From the NCBI GenBank assembly GCA_951213105.1, contig OX578144.1:84953015-85017014 (forward strand): a stretch of DNA of 64,000 nt, written 5' to 3'. A program made the translations under genes and the position numbers. This document shows, piece after piece, positions 36,516 to 43,791 of this stretch (positions are counted from its first letter, which is position 1; each line of letters opens with the position of its first letter). The notes under the pieces are model-generated. The model saw nothing but the letters and a program-made list of their open reading frames with translations. It did not search any database and was not told where the DNA came from. This stretch comes from Amaurobius ferox (taxonomy: Eukaryota; Arthropoda; Arachnida; Araneae; Amaurobiidae).

Positions 36516-36821
36516 TCAAGAATGTAAAGTTGTATCATTTAATTCTTTTATTCTCTTGCCTGTTTCTACAGTAAAGGATAAAAAACTCTCATCATATTTA
36601 GTTTCTATATGATCTCTCAATTCATGATGATTATTCTCTATTTTATTCAAAACAAAACTTTTAGTGGTTAAATCTAAATCATCTATAGGATTTTCACAAT
36701 TTTTTAAAATTCTATTTTCCATATCATAATTTCCATCATTCATTAATTTAAAACCTATACCAGGAGGTCCAATAGGTCCTTCTTTCATTTGATCATCATA
36801 AGGTGGATAATAAGCACTCAT
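36516..36821 (-). CDS. Fibre-like protein, N-terminal part
   Basis: 101 residues. The start at 36821 lies in AAATAAATG, 11 bp after the major capsid stop. The N-terminus is proline/tyrosine-rich (SAYYPPYDDQ), then EGPIGPPGIGF, a short collagen-like GPxGPPG stretch. Next comes the first fibre repeat (NYDMENRILKNCENP ... TTKSFVLNKI). Its resemblance to bacteriophage tail-fibre shaft repeats suggests a trimeric spike. The frame ends at a TGA, but the same frame continues immediately with two more repeats, so the stop is probably a mutation or assembly error. Immediate adjacency to the capsid gene supports a structural role. Confidence 0.7.
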   Translation of the reverse strand: MSAYYPPYDDQMKEGPIGPPGIGFKLMNDGNYDMENRILKNCENPIDDLDLTTKSFVLNKIENNHHELRDHIETKYDESFLSFTVETGKRIKELNDTTLHS

Positions 36822-36831
36822 TTATTTAATT

Positions 36832-38166
36832 TTAAGATTTTAAACTCTTAACCATTGTTATAGTTTTATTTTTTAAATTTATAAAACATCTCTTTCTTTC
36901 TTTAAAAATAAAATAAAACTTATATTCCTTTTGACTATTCGTTATCCAAATAAATTCAATATCTAAATTATTTAAATCGGTATAGTTTTCATGATATGAT
37001 GAGTCAAAAGGAAAAATAGGATACAGTTTACCAAAATTCTCCTTATTTATCAAAGGTCCTGTATCTGTATTATTATCATATAATCCTTCATGTAAAAGAG
37101 CTTCATACACTCTAATATAATCTTTATTAGCAAAATTTGTTTTATAACGCATAAGAGGAACTTGTTTATTATTAATCATCAACCAGCATTCTGCCATATC
37201 TATATGATCAAATATCATATTATTTTTTTCATAATTATTATCTCTTTCAACATATTGAGGAATAACATAGACACTTAAAACTTCATCTGACGCTGTAGTT
37301 GCAGTCACAGTTCCACTGTTGCTTCTATAAGGGCCTACCATCTTAAATCTATGTCGATCCCAATTTACCTCTATATCTTTATGAGATAGATATGATTCCA
37401 GAAACAAACTTTCTGCAGAATTTTTTAATTCTATATAAGGTAAATGTAAGGTTAAACCTTCAACTACTACCTTATAATTTTCGTTTCTTATATTAGTATA
37501 TATCATATTTTTATTTTCATTTCTTTGAATTTCTATTTTCACTTCAAAACCTGAAATTATCTTTTCATATTCTCTAAAGAAATCGATTATATCTTTTAAA
37601 GGTGTCCATATTTTAATGACATTGCTATCTTTCGTTAGTTCCCATCTCTTTACGAATCCTTCGTTATAATCTTTATTAATTTTCAAATTATTAAAAAATT
37701 CAGTTATTTTAGTAGTATCTTCTAAAGTACCATCATATTTGAACTCATTACGGTCAGCTGAATCAGATGTATCTAGATAAAAAAATTCATTTTGAGCTTG
37801 TGGTGTTACATAATCAGGAGTATAATGAATTAATCTTAAAACATGATTCATGATTGAAAAATTTGACTGTGTATTTGATTCAATTTCAGTATCTCCTATA
37901 TGTACTTTTAAAGTTTTGATAAAACCTCCACCATTTACCAGACTCACATTTTCGTTTCCAATGGATGATTTATCATTTTTTGTAATTTTTAATTTTAGTT
38001 CAAGATATCCTCTAGAATATAAAATTTTTGCTTTAGTATCATTAATATGAAAAACATAGGTAGCATTCTCATCTGAACTATGTTCTTTTGGATGAATTTC
38101 TCTTAATTCATAACTTTTAATGTGATCATTATAATAATAACGAGTATCACTTAAATCATAAATCAT
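36832..38166 (-). CDS. MCP: Major capsid protein, double jelly-roll (Polinton PY-type)
   Basis: An intact 444-residue protein of the size and position expected for the Polinton major capsid protein. This family is predicted to form the hexon-like double jelly-roll capsomer of an icosahedral virion. Visible family traits are an N-terminal MIYDLSDTRYYYNDH..YELREIHP segment, GGGFIKTLKVHIG, and alternating beta-strand-like segments throughout (VVVEGLTLHLPYIEL, VLSVYVIPQYV). The start lies in AAATAAATG. It is followed after 11 bp by the fibre-like gene and preceded by the minor capsid gene. I see no internal break, unlike many neighbours. The name rests on family resemblance and synteny, not on a structure. 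Confidence 0.85.
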   Translation of the reverse strand: MIYDLSDTRYYYNDHIKSYELREIHPKEHSSDENATYVFHINDTKAKILYSRGYLELKLKITKNDKSSIGNENVSLVNGGGFIKTLKVHIGDTEIESNTQSNFSIMNHVLRLIHYTPDYVTPQAQNEFFYLDTSDSADRNEFKYDGTLEDTTKITEFFNNLKINKDYNEGFVKRWELTKDSNVIKIWTPLKDIIDFFREYEKIISGFEVKIEIQRNENKNMIYTNIRNENYKVVVEGLTLHLPYIELKNSAESLFLESYLSHKDIEVNWDRHRFKMVGPYRSNSGTVTATTASDEVLSVYVIPQYVERDNNYEKNNMIFDHIDMAECWLMINNKQVPLMRYKTNFANKDYIRVYEALLHEGLYDNNTDTGPLINKENFGKLYPIFPFDSSYHENYTDLNNLDIEFIWITNSQKEYKFYFIFKERKRCFINLKNKTITMVKSLKS

Positions 38167-38296
38167 TTATTTAGGAAGAATTTTTAAACCACCTCCTTTC
38201 TTTTTCATAGAAAATATTACATTTAATATATTCTTAGGTTTCAATAAAACCTTTAAAAATCCTTGTATTTTTTTACTTTTTCTTCTTTACATTTAT
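38167..38296. other. Short spacer between capsid genes
   Basis: 130 bp between the minor capsid stop and the major capsid start. It includes an A/T-rich stretch and TATT-type sequences on the coding strand. No ORF. Confidence 0.5.
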
Positions 38297-38995
38297 TTAA
38301 GAAGAAATAAAATTAAATTCTACAGCTCCTTTATTTAAATCTATTAATTCACCTTTTTGATTAGTAATCCTCATTTTTATTCTTTCAACAGGATCTACTT
38401 TAACAGGAAAATATATCCAATTATTAAATTCTTTTGAAATTATACTACCTGGAGGGTTTTTATTAGTGAAAGAATATATGACTTCTAAATTATATTGATT
38501 TATTAAAGATCCTTTTACAACATCACAGTGAATATAAATATTATCATTTCCATTAGATATATCAGCAATATGTTCACCTTCAATCTCTGTTTCTTCATCA
38601 TAACTTCCATATGTCGGATTTAAAAAGCCTATAATTTTATGAAAGTTACTTTCTGTAAAATCAATTACCCAATTTTTTTTCAGTTTAATAGATATTCTTT
38701 GTCTTGCTTCAATAATACCAAATTTGACAGGTGGATCCTTACCAAATATTTTCATCATATACTCATTTAAACCTCTTACAGTATAATTACCATTTGAGAT
38801 AATAATTATTATATCTGAACTGATATCTTTGTCTAACAATCTAAATTTGTTATTTCCATAATTCTTACTTATATTAAACCAGGAAACTTCCATAGAGAAT
38901 GAGTGTAAAGCTAATTTTTTTATTTTAAGAGGTGTAATAAAATTTACAGTAAATTCCACTGATTTCTCATGACCTTCAGATTTTAATTTTATCAT
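38297..38995 (-). CDS. Minor capsid (penton-like) protein
   Basis: 232 residues, intact. It matches the widely distributed Polinton minor capsid family by its phrases: LHSFSMEVSWFNIS near the start, the conserved DFTESNFHKIIGFLNP block, HIADISNGNDNIYIHCD and TNKNPPGSIISKE. The family is predicted to be a single jelly-roll penton that occupies the five-fold vertices. The start at 38995 is in TATAAATG and overlaps the 3' end of the protease gene. It precedes the major capsid gene on the same strand. Confidence 0.85.
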   Translation of the reverse strand: MIKLKSEGHEKSVEFTVNFITPLKIKKLALHSFSMEVSWFNISKNYGNNKFRLLDKDISSDIIIIISNGNYTVRGLNEYMMKIFGKDPPVKFGIIEARQRISIKLKKNWVIDFTESNFHKIIGFLNPTYGSYDEETEIEGEHIADISNGNDNIYIHCDVVKGSLINQYNLEVIYSFTNKNPPGSIISKEFNNWIYFPVKVDPVERIKMRITNQKGELIDLNKGAVEFNFISS

Positions 38996-39443
38996 TTATA
39001 CATAACAAAATTTTCATTATAGTCACTAGGTTTTTGTGTAGGAAATGATTTGAGAACATTTTAGGTGATATACCTTTATTCCTTTCTCTTATATATTTCA
39101 TACAAAATATACCACATTTCACAGATGAAGGTTTCTGTAAAAAACTATCATTATAACCTATTTTTTTATTAGATGTAACAAGAAATGATTTAATATTTTT
39201 AGGAATATAGTCCTTCTTCATATTGTCATATTCACCAAACGGATCAAAATATTCCACATATTTATATTTAGGATCATTATAATAACAAACCCAATGAGTT
39301 CCGGGACCTGTTGATACATCTAAATTAATGATTCCATTTTCAAATTTTCCTATAGTTTTAGGTAATAAATCGGAGGTAAACACACCTCTAAATCCTTTTT
39401 CATTTTTCATATTTTCTATAATCATTTTGTCACTGATTCCCAC
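38976..39443 (-). CDS. PRO: Adenain-like cysteine protease
   Basis: 155 residues in this frame. It is a C5/C48-type (adenovirus protease/Ulp1 fold) maturation protease, expected to cleave capsid precursors. The catalytic set is visible: His in GPGTHW (residue 50), Asp in YFDPFG (67), Gln in SFLQ (103) and Cys in KCGIFC (110). The first codon here is GTG and there is no TAAATG motif, so the true start is uncertain. The frame is open further upstream toward an A11 run in the preceding gene. The C-terminus also looks shifted: near 39037-39045 the other frame gives KPSDYNENFVMYK ending in a TGA that overlaps the next start, a more natural end. The active-site region itself is intact. Confidence 0.85.
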   Translation of the reverse strand: MGISDKMIIENMKNEKGFRGVFTSDLLPKTIGKFENGIINLDVSTGPGTHWVCYYNDPKYKYVEYFDPFGEYDNMKKDYIPKNIKSFLVTSNKKIGYNDSFLQKPSSVKCGIFCMKYIRERNKGISPKMFSNHFLHKNLVTIMKILLCINDKIKI

Positions 39444-39807
39444 TGTTGATATATTCCCTTTCCAAGTTTTTTTTTTTCCCAGATCCCTTTTTTTGTACAG
39501 CTGAACTAGCTAATCCTGATAAAGCACCTGTTGCTAATGCTGGAACTGCTAATTTAGCAGCGGTTATTAAAGAGGGTATAAGTGCCGCTAGAAATGGTAA
39601 AAATCCTCCATTTTTATCTAATTGAGTTTTACTGATTGTAATTCTTTTTTTATCATTAATATGATTAATTTGAGTTTTAGTTAAATACATCTCATGATTA
39701 GGAGTTTTAGATTTATCTATTTGTAATGTTACTTCTACTTTATTTTTAAAAGCTGATTTAAGTTTATTTTTCTGACCTTCACTCAAATAAACTTTATTTT
39801 TTATCAT
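39430..39807 (-). CDS. pVI-like membrane-active minor protein
   Basis: 125 residues with a TAATAAATG start. The N-terminal half has the Polinton pattern YLSEGQKNKLKSAFKNK ... YLTKTQINHI ... ISKTQL, followed by GGFLPFLAALIPSLITAAK. This is a Gly-Gly then hydrophobic/amphipathic helix like adenovirus pVI and related lytic peptides. The Gly-Gly could be a protease cleavage site for the neighbouring adenain-like enzyme (inference). Expected role: capsid-internal protein that disrupts membranes during entry. After an A11 run (39466-39476) the frame ends in a non-conserved tail; one base less would lead into the protease frame. Confidence 0.75.
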   Translation of the reverse strand: MIKNKVYLSEGQKNKLKSAFKNKVEVTLQIDKSKTPNHEMYLTKTQINHINDKKRITISKTQLDKNGGFLPFLAALIPSLITAAKLAVPALATGALSGLASSAVQKKGSGKKKNLEREYINSGNQ

Positions 39808-39810
39808 TTA

Positions 39811-40182
39811 TTAACAGAGAAATTGTTTATGATATTGTTGTACATCATTATAAGTCATTTCTTTATTTTTTAATAACATATCTAACAATAAAGTTACTTG
39901 ATTATACAATTTCTTTGATTTACTTCCGTTACATATTTTTTCTGTTAAATTTGATAATACATTCAATCCTTTACCTACCTTCATTTCTTTGCTACTTCGA
40001 ATCATATTTAATCTATGCATATAATTTTGCAACATATTTTCTTTATTTTTAATTTCTTTTATATCATTCTTTTTCTGGTTTAATTCCTCCTCTGAAAAAT
40101 TTTTATCCCTAGAAATTGTACTTTTTAAGTTGCCTCTTTTCTTAGATAATCCTTCTTTTAACTGTTTAGCTCTTCCATACAT
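39811..40182 (-). CDS. Unidentified basic coiled-coil protein (distal part)
   Basis: 123 residues, rich in Lys, Glu and Asn with helical heptad-like patterns (EEELNQKKNDIKEIKNKENM). A C-terminal segment reads KKLYNQVTLLLDMLLKNKE. The apparent start at 40182 lacks TAAATG, and the frame is open upstream (YRPSVFLNDQEKLEE) back to a TAA at 40234-40236. That TAA terminates the preceding ORF in the same frame. I therefore suspect a single gene running from 40569 to 39811 broken by one stop. The function is unknown; the position within the virion block suggests a core or scaffold role. Confidence 0.6.
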   Translation of the reverse strand: MYGRAKQLKEGLSKKRGNLKSTISRDKNFSEEELNQKKNDIKEIKNKENMLQNYMHRLNMIRSSKEMKVGKGLNVLSNLTEKICNGSKSKKLYNQVTLLLDMLLKNKEMTYNDVQQYHKQFLC

Positions 40183-40233
40183 CTCCTCTAATTTTTCTTG
40201 ATCGTTTAAAAATACTGACGGTCTGTATAATTT

Positions 40234-40569
40234 TTATTCTTTTAAATATTTTAAATTTAAATTTTGATCAATATCATAAGTATAAGATACTAATTCTTTC
40301 ACAGCTTCAATAGGCTCTTCTATAGATGGAAATGTAATATTTTCTACAACATTTTGAATACTTTTCACAACTTCTTTATTTGATTTTTCATATTTTTCAA
40401 TTTCTTGAGTGACTGGTTTATGAAATTCTTCTAAGGTTTTTTGAATACCTATTTTTTCTTTTAGTTGATCTTCATTATTCTTTCTTATTTCTTTTTCTAT
40501 TTTTACTATTTTAATTGAATCTTTTATTTGCTTTAAAAACTTGTGTTTCCGTTCTTTTTCTAAGTTCAT
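40234..40569 (-). CDS. Unidentified charged protein, first gene of the virion block
   Basis: 111 residues, TATATAAATG start, highly charged and helical (MNLEKERKHKFLKQIKDSIK, LKEKIGIQKTLEEFHKPVTQ). Its N-terminus resembles a recurring uncharacterised Polinton protein that is normally longer; here it stops early. The TAA at 40234-40236 is in the same frame as the following ORF. It is transcribed away from the ATPase gene across a shared 56-bp promoter region. No catalytic motif is visible. Confidence 0.6.
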   Translation of the reverse strand: MNLEKERKHKFLKQIKDSIKIVKIEKEIRKNNEDQLKEKIGIQKTLEEFHKPVTQEIEKYEKSNKEVVKSIQNVVENITFPSIEEPIEAVKELVSYTYDIDQNLNLKYLKE

Positions 40570-40625
40570 TTATATAATATTAATTTTTTTACTGCAGCAA
40601 ATTTTATTTTTACTGCTAGTAAATT
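40570..40625. promoter_or_regulatory. Bidirectional promoter region of the Polinton
   Basis: The only divergent junction in the element: 56 bp between the starts at 40569 (minus) and 40626 (plus). It contains TATATAAT/ATATTA-type sequence next to the minus start and a CTGCAG core. Promoter function is inferred from position. Confidence 0.55.
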
Positions 40626-41345
40626 ATGATAAAAATTAAAGATTACACAGAACCAGAAGAATTACCTGATCCTAAACAACATCCTTTGTTACCTAAACAT
40701 CCATTTAGATTGCTTATAGTAGTATCTTCAGGTTCAGGTAAAACAAATTTACTGTTAAATTTGATTTATGATTTATTATTTTTTGATGCATTATATATAT
40801 GTGCAAAAGATTTATACGAACCTAAATATTCTAAATTACAAGAAACATATACATTGTTTGAAGATATAGAAAGAGAAGATATTTTGAAATGTAAGAATAT
40901 AAAAAATAAGAAAAGATTATTAAAATTATATGATAAATTCAAAAAAAAAGTATTATTTTCTTCAGATCATAATTTTATTAATGTAGATGATTTAAATCCT
41001 ACATTAAAGAATTTAGTTATTTTTGATGATTGTGTGATTGAGAAAGATAAAAAAAACATCGAAGAATTATTTATCAGAGGTAGAAAGAAAAACGCATCCT
41101 TTATTTTTTTAACTCAGTCATATTATTTAACACCTATCAATATAAGAAGGAACTGTAATTACGATATATTTTTCACTCTACAACCAAAAGAAAATCAACA
41201 GATTATAAGAGAGATAGATGGTTTATTAAGTACTGAAGAATTCAAACAAATGTATAATAAAAGTGTTCAAGAAAAATACGATTTTTTTATGTTAGATTTA
41301 GTGAATTCAGAAATGAGATACAGGAAAAAATTTAATCCTATATAA
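40626..41345 (+). CDS. ATP: FtsK/HerA-type genome-packaging ATPase (A32-like)
   Basis: 239 residues, full family length. It is predicted to pump the element's DNA into the capsid. The N-terminus PEELPDPKQHPLLPKHPFR and the P-loop region LLIVVSSGSGKTNLLLNLI are typical except that the first Walker A position, normally Gly in GPSGSGKT, is Val. Walker B is NLVIFDD, and a sensor-like FIFLTQSYY (Gln in TQS) follows, then RRNCNYDIFF. The C-terminus ENQQIIREIDGLLSTEEF is also family-like. The gene ends in TAA directly abutting the ATG of the next gene. The Gly loss may impair ATP binding, or may be tolerated because GSGKT remains. Confidence 0.88.
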   Translation: MIKIKDYTEPEELPDPKQHPLLPKHPFRLLIVVSSGSGKTNLLLNLIYDLLFFDALYICAKDLYEPKYSKLQETYTLFEDIEREDILKCKNIKNKKRLLKLYDKFKKKVLFSSDHNFINVDDLNPTLKNLVIFDDCVIEKDKKNIEELFIRGRKKNASFIFLTQSYYLTPINIRRNCNYDIFFTLQPKENQQIIREIDGLLSTEEFKQMYNKSVQEKYDFFMLDLVNSEMRYRKKFNPI

Positions 41346-41735
41346 ATGGATGTATATTTAGAAAAAAGATTATATGTTTACAGAAAGAGTAGAAATATGT
41401 ATCAAAAGATAAGTATTTCATTATCAGTAAGTAAGGTTATTCTAAGTGGAACAGGTTTATCAGCAATAGCCTTTCTACCTCTTGCATTTTTAAGTTTATC
41501 AGTTGGTATAGTAGAAGCCATAGATCTCACATTAAAAATAGCAGAAAGGAAAGAAGAATATAGACATTGTTATAATTTTTATAAAGAACTCATTAATTCG
41601 TTTAAAGCTAAGGATATGACAGAAGAAGAAATTTATATGTGTGAAAAGGATTTCATAAAAAGTTTAAAATTTAATCCAGTTGAAAAATACGTAAAACAAA
41701 TGCAATTGAATGGATATAAATTTCTAAATAAATAA
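41346..41735 (+). CDS. Small membrane-associated protein, unknown
   Basis: 129 residues starting in TATAAATG, fused stop-to-start with the ATPase gene. Residues 25-60 form one or two hydrophobic segments (VSKVILSGTGLSAIAFLPLA, FLSLSVGIVEAIDLTL). An acidic helical C-terminal half follows (KAKDMTEEEIYMCEKDFIKSL). A protein of this layout often sits between the ATPase and the PLA2 protein in Polintons. No function is known to me. Confidence 0.65.
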   Translation: MDVYLEKRLYVYRKSRNMYQKISISLSVSKVILSGTGLSAIAFLPLAFLSLSVGIVEAIDLTLKIAERKEEYRHCYNFYKELINSFKAKDMTEEEIYMCEKDFIKSLKFNPVEKYVKQMQLNGYKFLNK

Positions 41736-42215
41736 ATGGTTTGTAAAAAAAAGAAAGGTGGTGATATTGTTGGATGGATACAAGATAAAGTAAATCTTCC
41801 AGAAATGCATTTACCAGGATATCAATACTGTGGCCCAAATACAAAATTAGAAAAAAGATTAAAAAGAGGTGATCCTGGAATAAATAGAGTTGATAAAGCA
41901 TGTAAAGAACATGATATTGATTACAATAAAACAAAAGATACAAAACTGAGACATGTTGCTGATCAAAAATTAATAGATAATTTAAATGCTATACAAGATC
42001 CAACATTTCAAGAAAGATTAGCTAGAGGAATTATTAAACCTATTATTAAAGTTAAAAAAACTTTTGGATTAGGTATTTCTATATATTGTGTCAAGTGTAA
42101 AGATAAAACCCCAACTAAAAATTATTATAAAACTACTTCTAAAAATAATAAACCTGTTGGTAAAGGTATCTGTACTATTTGTGGAAGTAAAAAGAATACT
42201 TTTTTAGGGAGTTAA
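41736..42215 (+). CDS. Phospholipase A2 domain plus zinc-ribbon protein
   Basis: 159 residues, TAAATG start fused to the previous stop. Residues 27-65 form a parvovirus-VP1-like PLA2 core: calcium loop YCGPNTKL (31-38) and catalytic pair in KACKEHDIDY (Cys56, His59, Asp60). This suggests membrane breach during cell entry, as in parvoviruses. A C-terminal zinc ribbon follows (IYCVKCKDKT ... GICTICGSKK, two CxxC pairs). The last codons include a T6A run (T TTT TTA in frame at 42200-42206), just before the TAA. The integrase frame begins in the -1 phase at this point and has no ATG of its own. Confidence 0.85.
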   Translation: MVCKKKKGGDIVGWIQDKVNLPEMHLPGYQYCGPNTKLEKRLKRGDPGINRVDKACKEHDIDYNKTKDTKLRHVADQKLIDNLNAIQDPTFQERLARGIIKPIIKVKKTFGLGISIYCVKCKDKTPTKNYYKTTSKNNKPVGKGICTICGSKKNTFLGS

Positions 42216-43206
42216 AAGAGACATATTATAATCCAGAAACAGGTTATTGTGGAATTAATGAATTGAAAAGAAAAACAGGGTTACCTAATGTTGAAGAATT
42301 TTTACATGAACAAGATGTATATACTAGATATAAACCTGTCATTCGTAAATTTAAAAGAAGAAGGGTTTATGTTCCAAACAGTAATAATCAATTTGACGCT
42401 GATTTGTTATTTATAAAAAATTATAGCAAATATAATGATGGAACTAATTATTTGTTAACGGTTATAGATGCTTCTAATAAATATGCTTGGGCTTTTCCTA
42501 TAAAAAGAAAAACATCTGAAGAAGTTGTACAAGGTTTTAAACAAGTTTTTAAAGAAAGAATACCAAAATTCATTTTGACAGATGAAGGTACTGAATTTAC
42601 AGGAAAACAGACACAAAAATTATTTAAAGATAATAATATACATTGGTTTACAACTAAAAATAAAGAAATAAAATCTGCAATAGCTGAGAGATTTAATAGA
42701 AGTATAAGAGAAAAAATTATAAAATATATGCATGCTAACAATACTAAAAGATATATTGATGTATTACCCAAATTACTTAAAAATTATAACAATTCATATC
42801 ATAGGTCAATAAAAATGACACCTGTTGAGGCTAGAGAAAATGAATCTCAAGTTTATAAAAATTTATATACTAAAAAGATCATGAAAAAATCTAAATTTAA
42901 GATAGGAGATAGTGTTAGAATATTTACAATTAAGAAAACATTCAGGAAAGTAGATGATTCTACATTCACTGAAGAGATTTTTATAGTTTCTGAAGTATTG
43001 AAAACAGATCCAATTACTTATCGATTAAAAGATTTAAACAGTAAAGAAATTGAAGGAACTTTTTATGAAAATGAAATGGTAAAATATAATAAAAAAGATG
43101 AAGTATATAAAATTGAAAAAATCATAAAAAAAAAGGAAATAAGTATTATGTAAAATGGCTAGGATATCCTGAGGAATTTAATAGTTGGACATCTGAATTA
43201 GTATAA
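42191..43206 (+). CDS. INT: Retroviral-type (DDE) integrase with chromodomain, frameshifted
   Basis: Integrates the element and makes the 6-bp duplication. The frame is open from 42191 (after a TAA) to a TAA at 43151-43153 but has no ATG near its beginning; family-like sequence ETYYNPETGYCGINELKRKTG already starts at about 42221. Catalytic triad: Asp in QFDADLL, Asp in FILTDEG and Glu in AIAERFN, with the last two 35 positions apart. A C-terminal SH3-like region follows (FKIGDSVRIF, ITYRLKDLN). The chromodomain starts as YKIEKIIKK but breaks at an A9 run (43126-43134) and continues in another frame as YYVKWLGYPEEFNSW to a TAA at 43204-43206. That TAA abuts the next ATG, confirming the original gene end. 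Both the missing start and the shift make expression doubtful unless recoding occurs. Confidence 0.88.
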
Positions 43207-43488
43207 ATGAATAAGATGAAATTAATCTATGATTCGGAAGAAGAAGAACATTTTTATGTTATCGATTACGAAAGTTTAAAACAAAGATATAATAGTAGAG
43301 TTTGTTATTTTAATCGATTAAGAAGGAGATATAATATTTCTCAAGAAGTTGAGGATATGTTTTTAAAATTTTTAGATTTTATGTATTATGAGAAATCAAT
43401 TAACTATTACTATTTTATGAAAAAGATTTGTGATATTTTTAATATTGAAAATAATATAAAAGTTCAAAGAGTTAAAAAGAAATATTAA
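43207..43488 (+). CDS. Unidentified 93-residue protein
   Basis: Starts in TATAAATG immediately after the integrase/chromodomain stop. It is acidic at the N-terminus (YDSEEEEHF) and then rich in Tyr, Arg and Asn with helical character (YNSRVCYFNRLRRRYN, EVEDMFLKFLDFMYY). No recognised motif. The conserved gene junctions suggest it is real. Confidence 0.6.
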   Translation: MNKMKLIYDSEEEEHFYVIDYESLKQRYNSRVCYFNRLRRRYNISQEVEDMFLKFLDFMYYEKSINYYYFMKKICDIFNIENNIKVQRVKKKY

Positions 43489-43520
43489 AAAATATGGAAT
43501 GATTTTTTACAAAGTATTTC

Positions 43521-43542
43521 AAGAAATGTTTCTTAATAAATG
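43521..43542 (+). promoter_or_regulatory. Shared upstream motif, site 1
   Basis: AAGAAATGTTTCTTAATAAATGGAGC. The consensus over four clear sites is AAAAATGTTT followed by (A/C)(C/T)TAATAAATGGA, ending in the start codon. The other sites are 43772-43791, 47763-47782 and 48350-48369, with a diverged one at 48034-48053. It looks like a common start/promoter element for the replication-side genes. Confidence 0.6.
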
Positions 43543-43785
43543 GAGCTTACAAAAAAGTGCATACACTGTTTGACTATGAAATCGGTAAATGAGTTTTACA
43601 TATATCATAGAAATGAAAAAATTTATTTCCAAAGTCATTGCAAATGTTGTGATTCCATAATCAAATATAAAAATTTTAAATGTGAATGTGGTATGCAATA
43701 TACATATACACACAAAAAGAGGCATTTAAAAAGTATTTATCACAGTAAGCATCTTGGAAAAAGTATTGTAAAAAATGTTTCCTAA
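43540..43785 (+). CDS. Small two-module zinc-finger protein
   Basis: 81 residues, start in AATAAATG. Module 1 resembles the Cys pattern of endonuclease-VII-associated fingers: KKCIHCLTMKSVNEF, then SHCKCCDSI. Module 2 is a CxC...HxxxH-type finger: KCECGMQYTYTHKKRH then SIYHSKH. It is likely nucleic-acid binding. It sits between integrase and polymerase and shares its upstream motif with the polymerase gene, so a role in replication or transcription is plausible (inference). Confidence 0.7.
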   Translation: MELTKKCIHCLTMKSVNEFYIYHRNEKIYFQSHCKCCDSIIKYKNFKCECGMQYTYTHKKRHLKSIYHSKHLGKSIVKNVS

Positions 43786-43791
43786 TAAATG
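43772..43791 (+). promoter_or_regulatory. Shared upstream motif, site 2
   Basis: ATGTTTCCTAATAAATGGAG in front of the DNA polymerase start, overlapping the end of the zinc-finger gene. Confidence 0.6.

Noticed and set aside
42448..42771. Minus-strand frame opposite the integrase
   Set aside because: Shadow of the DDE integrase reading frame.
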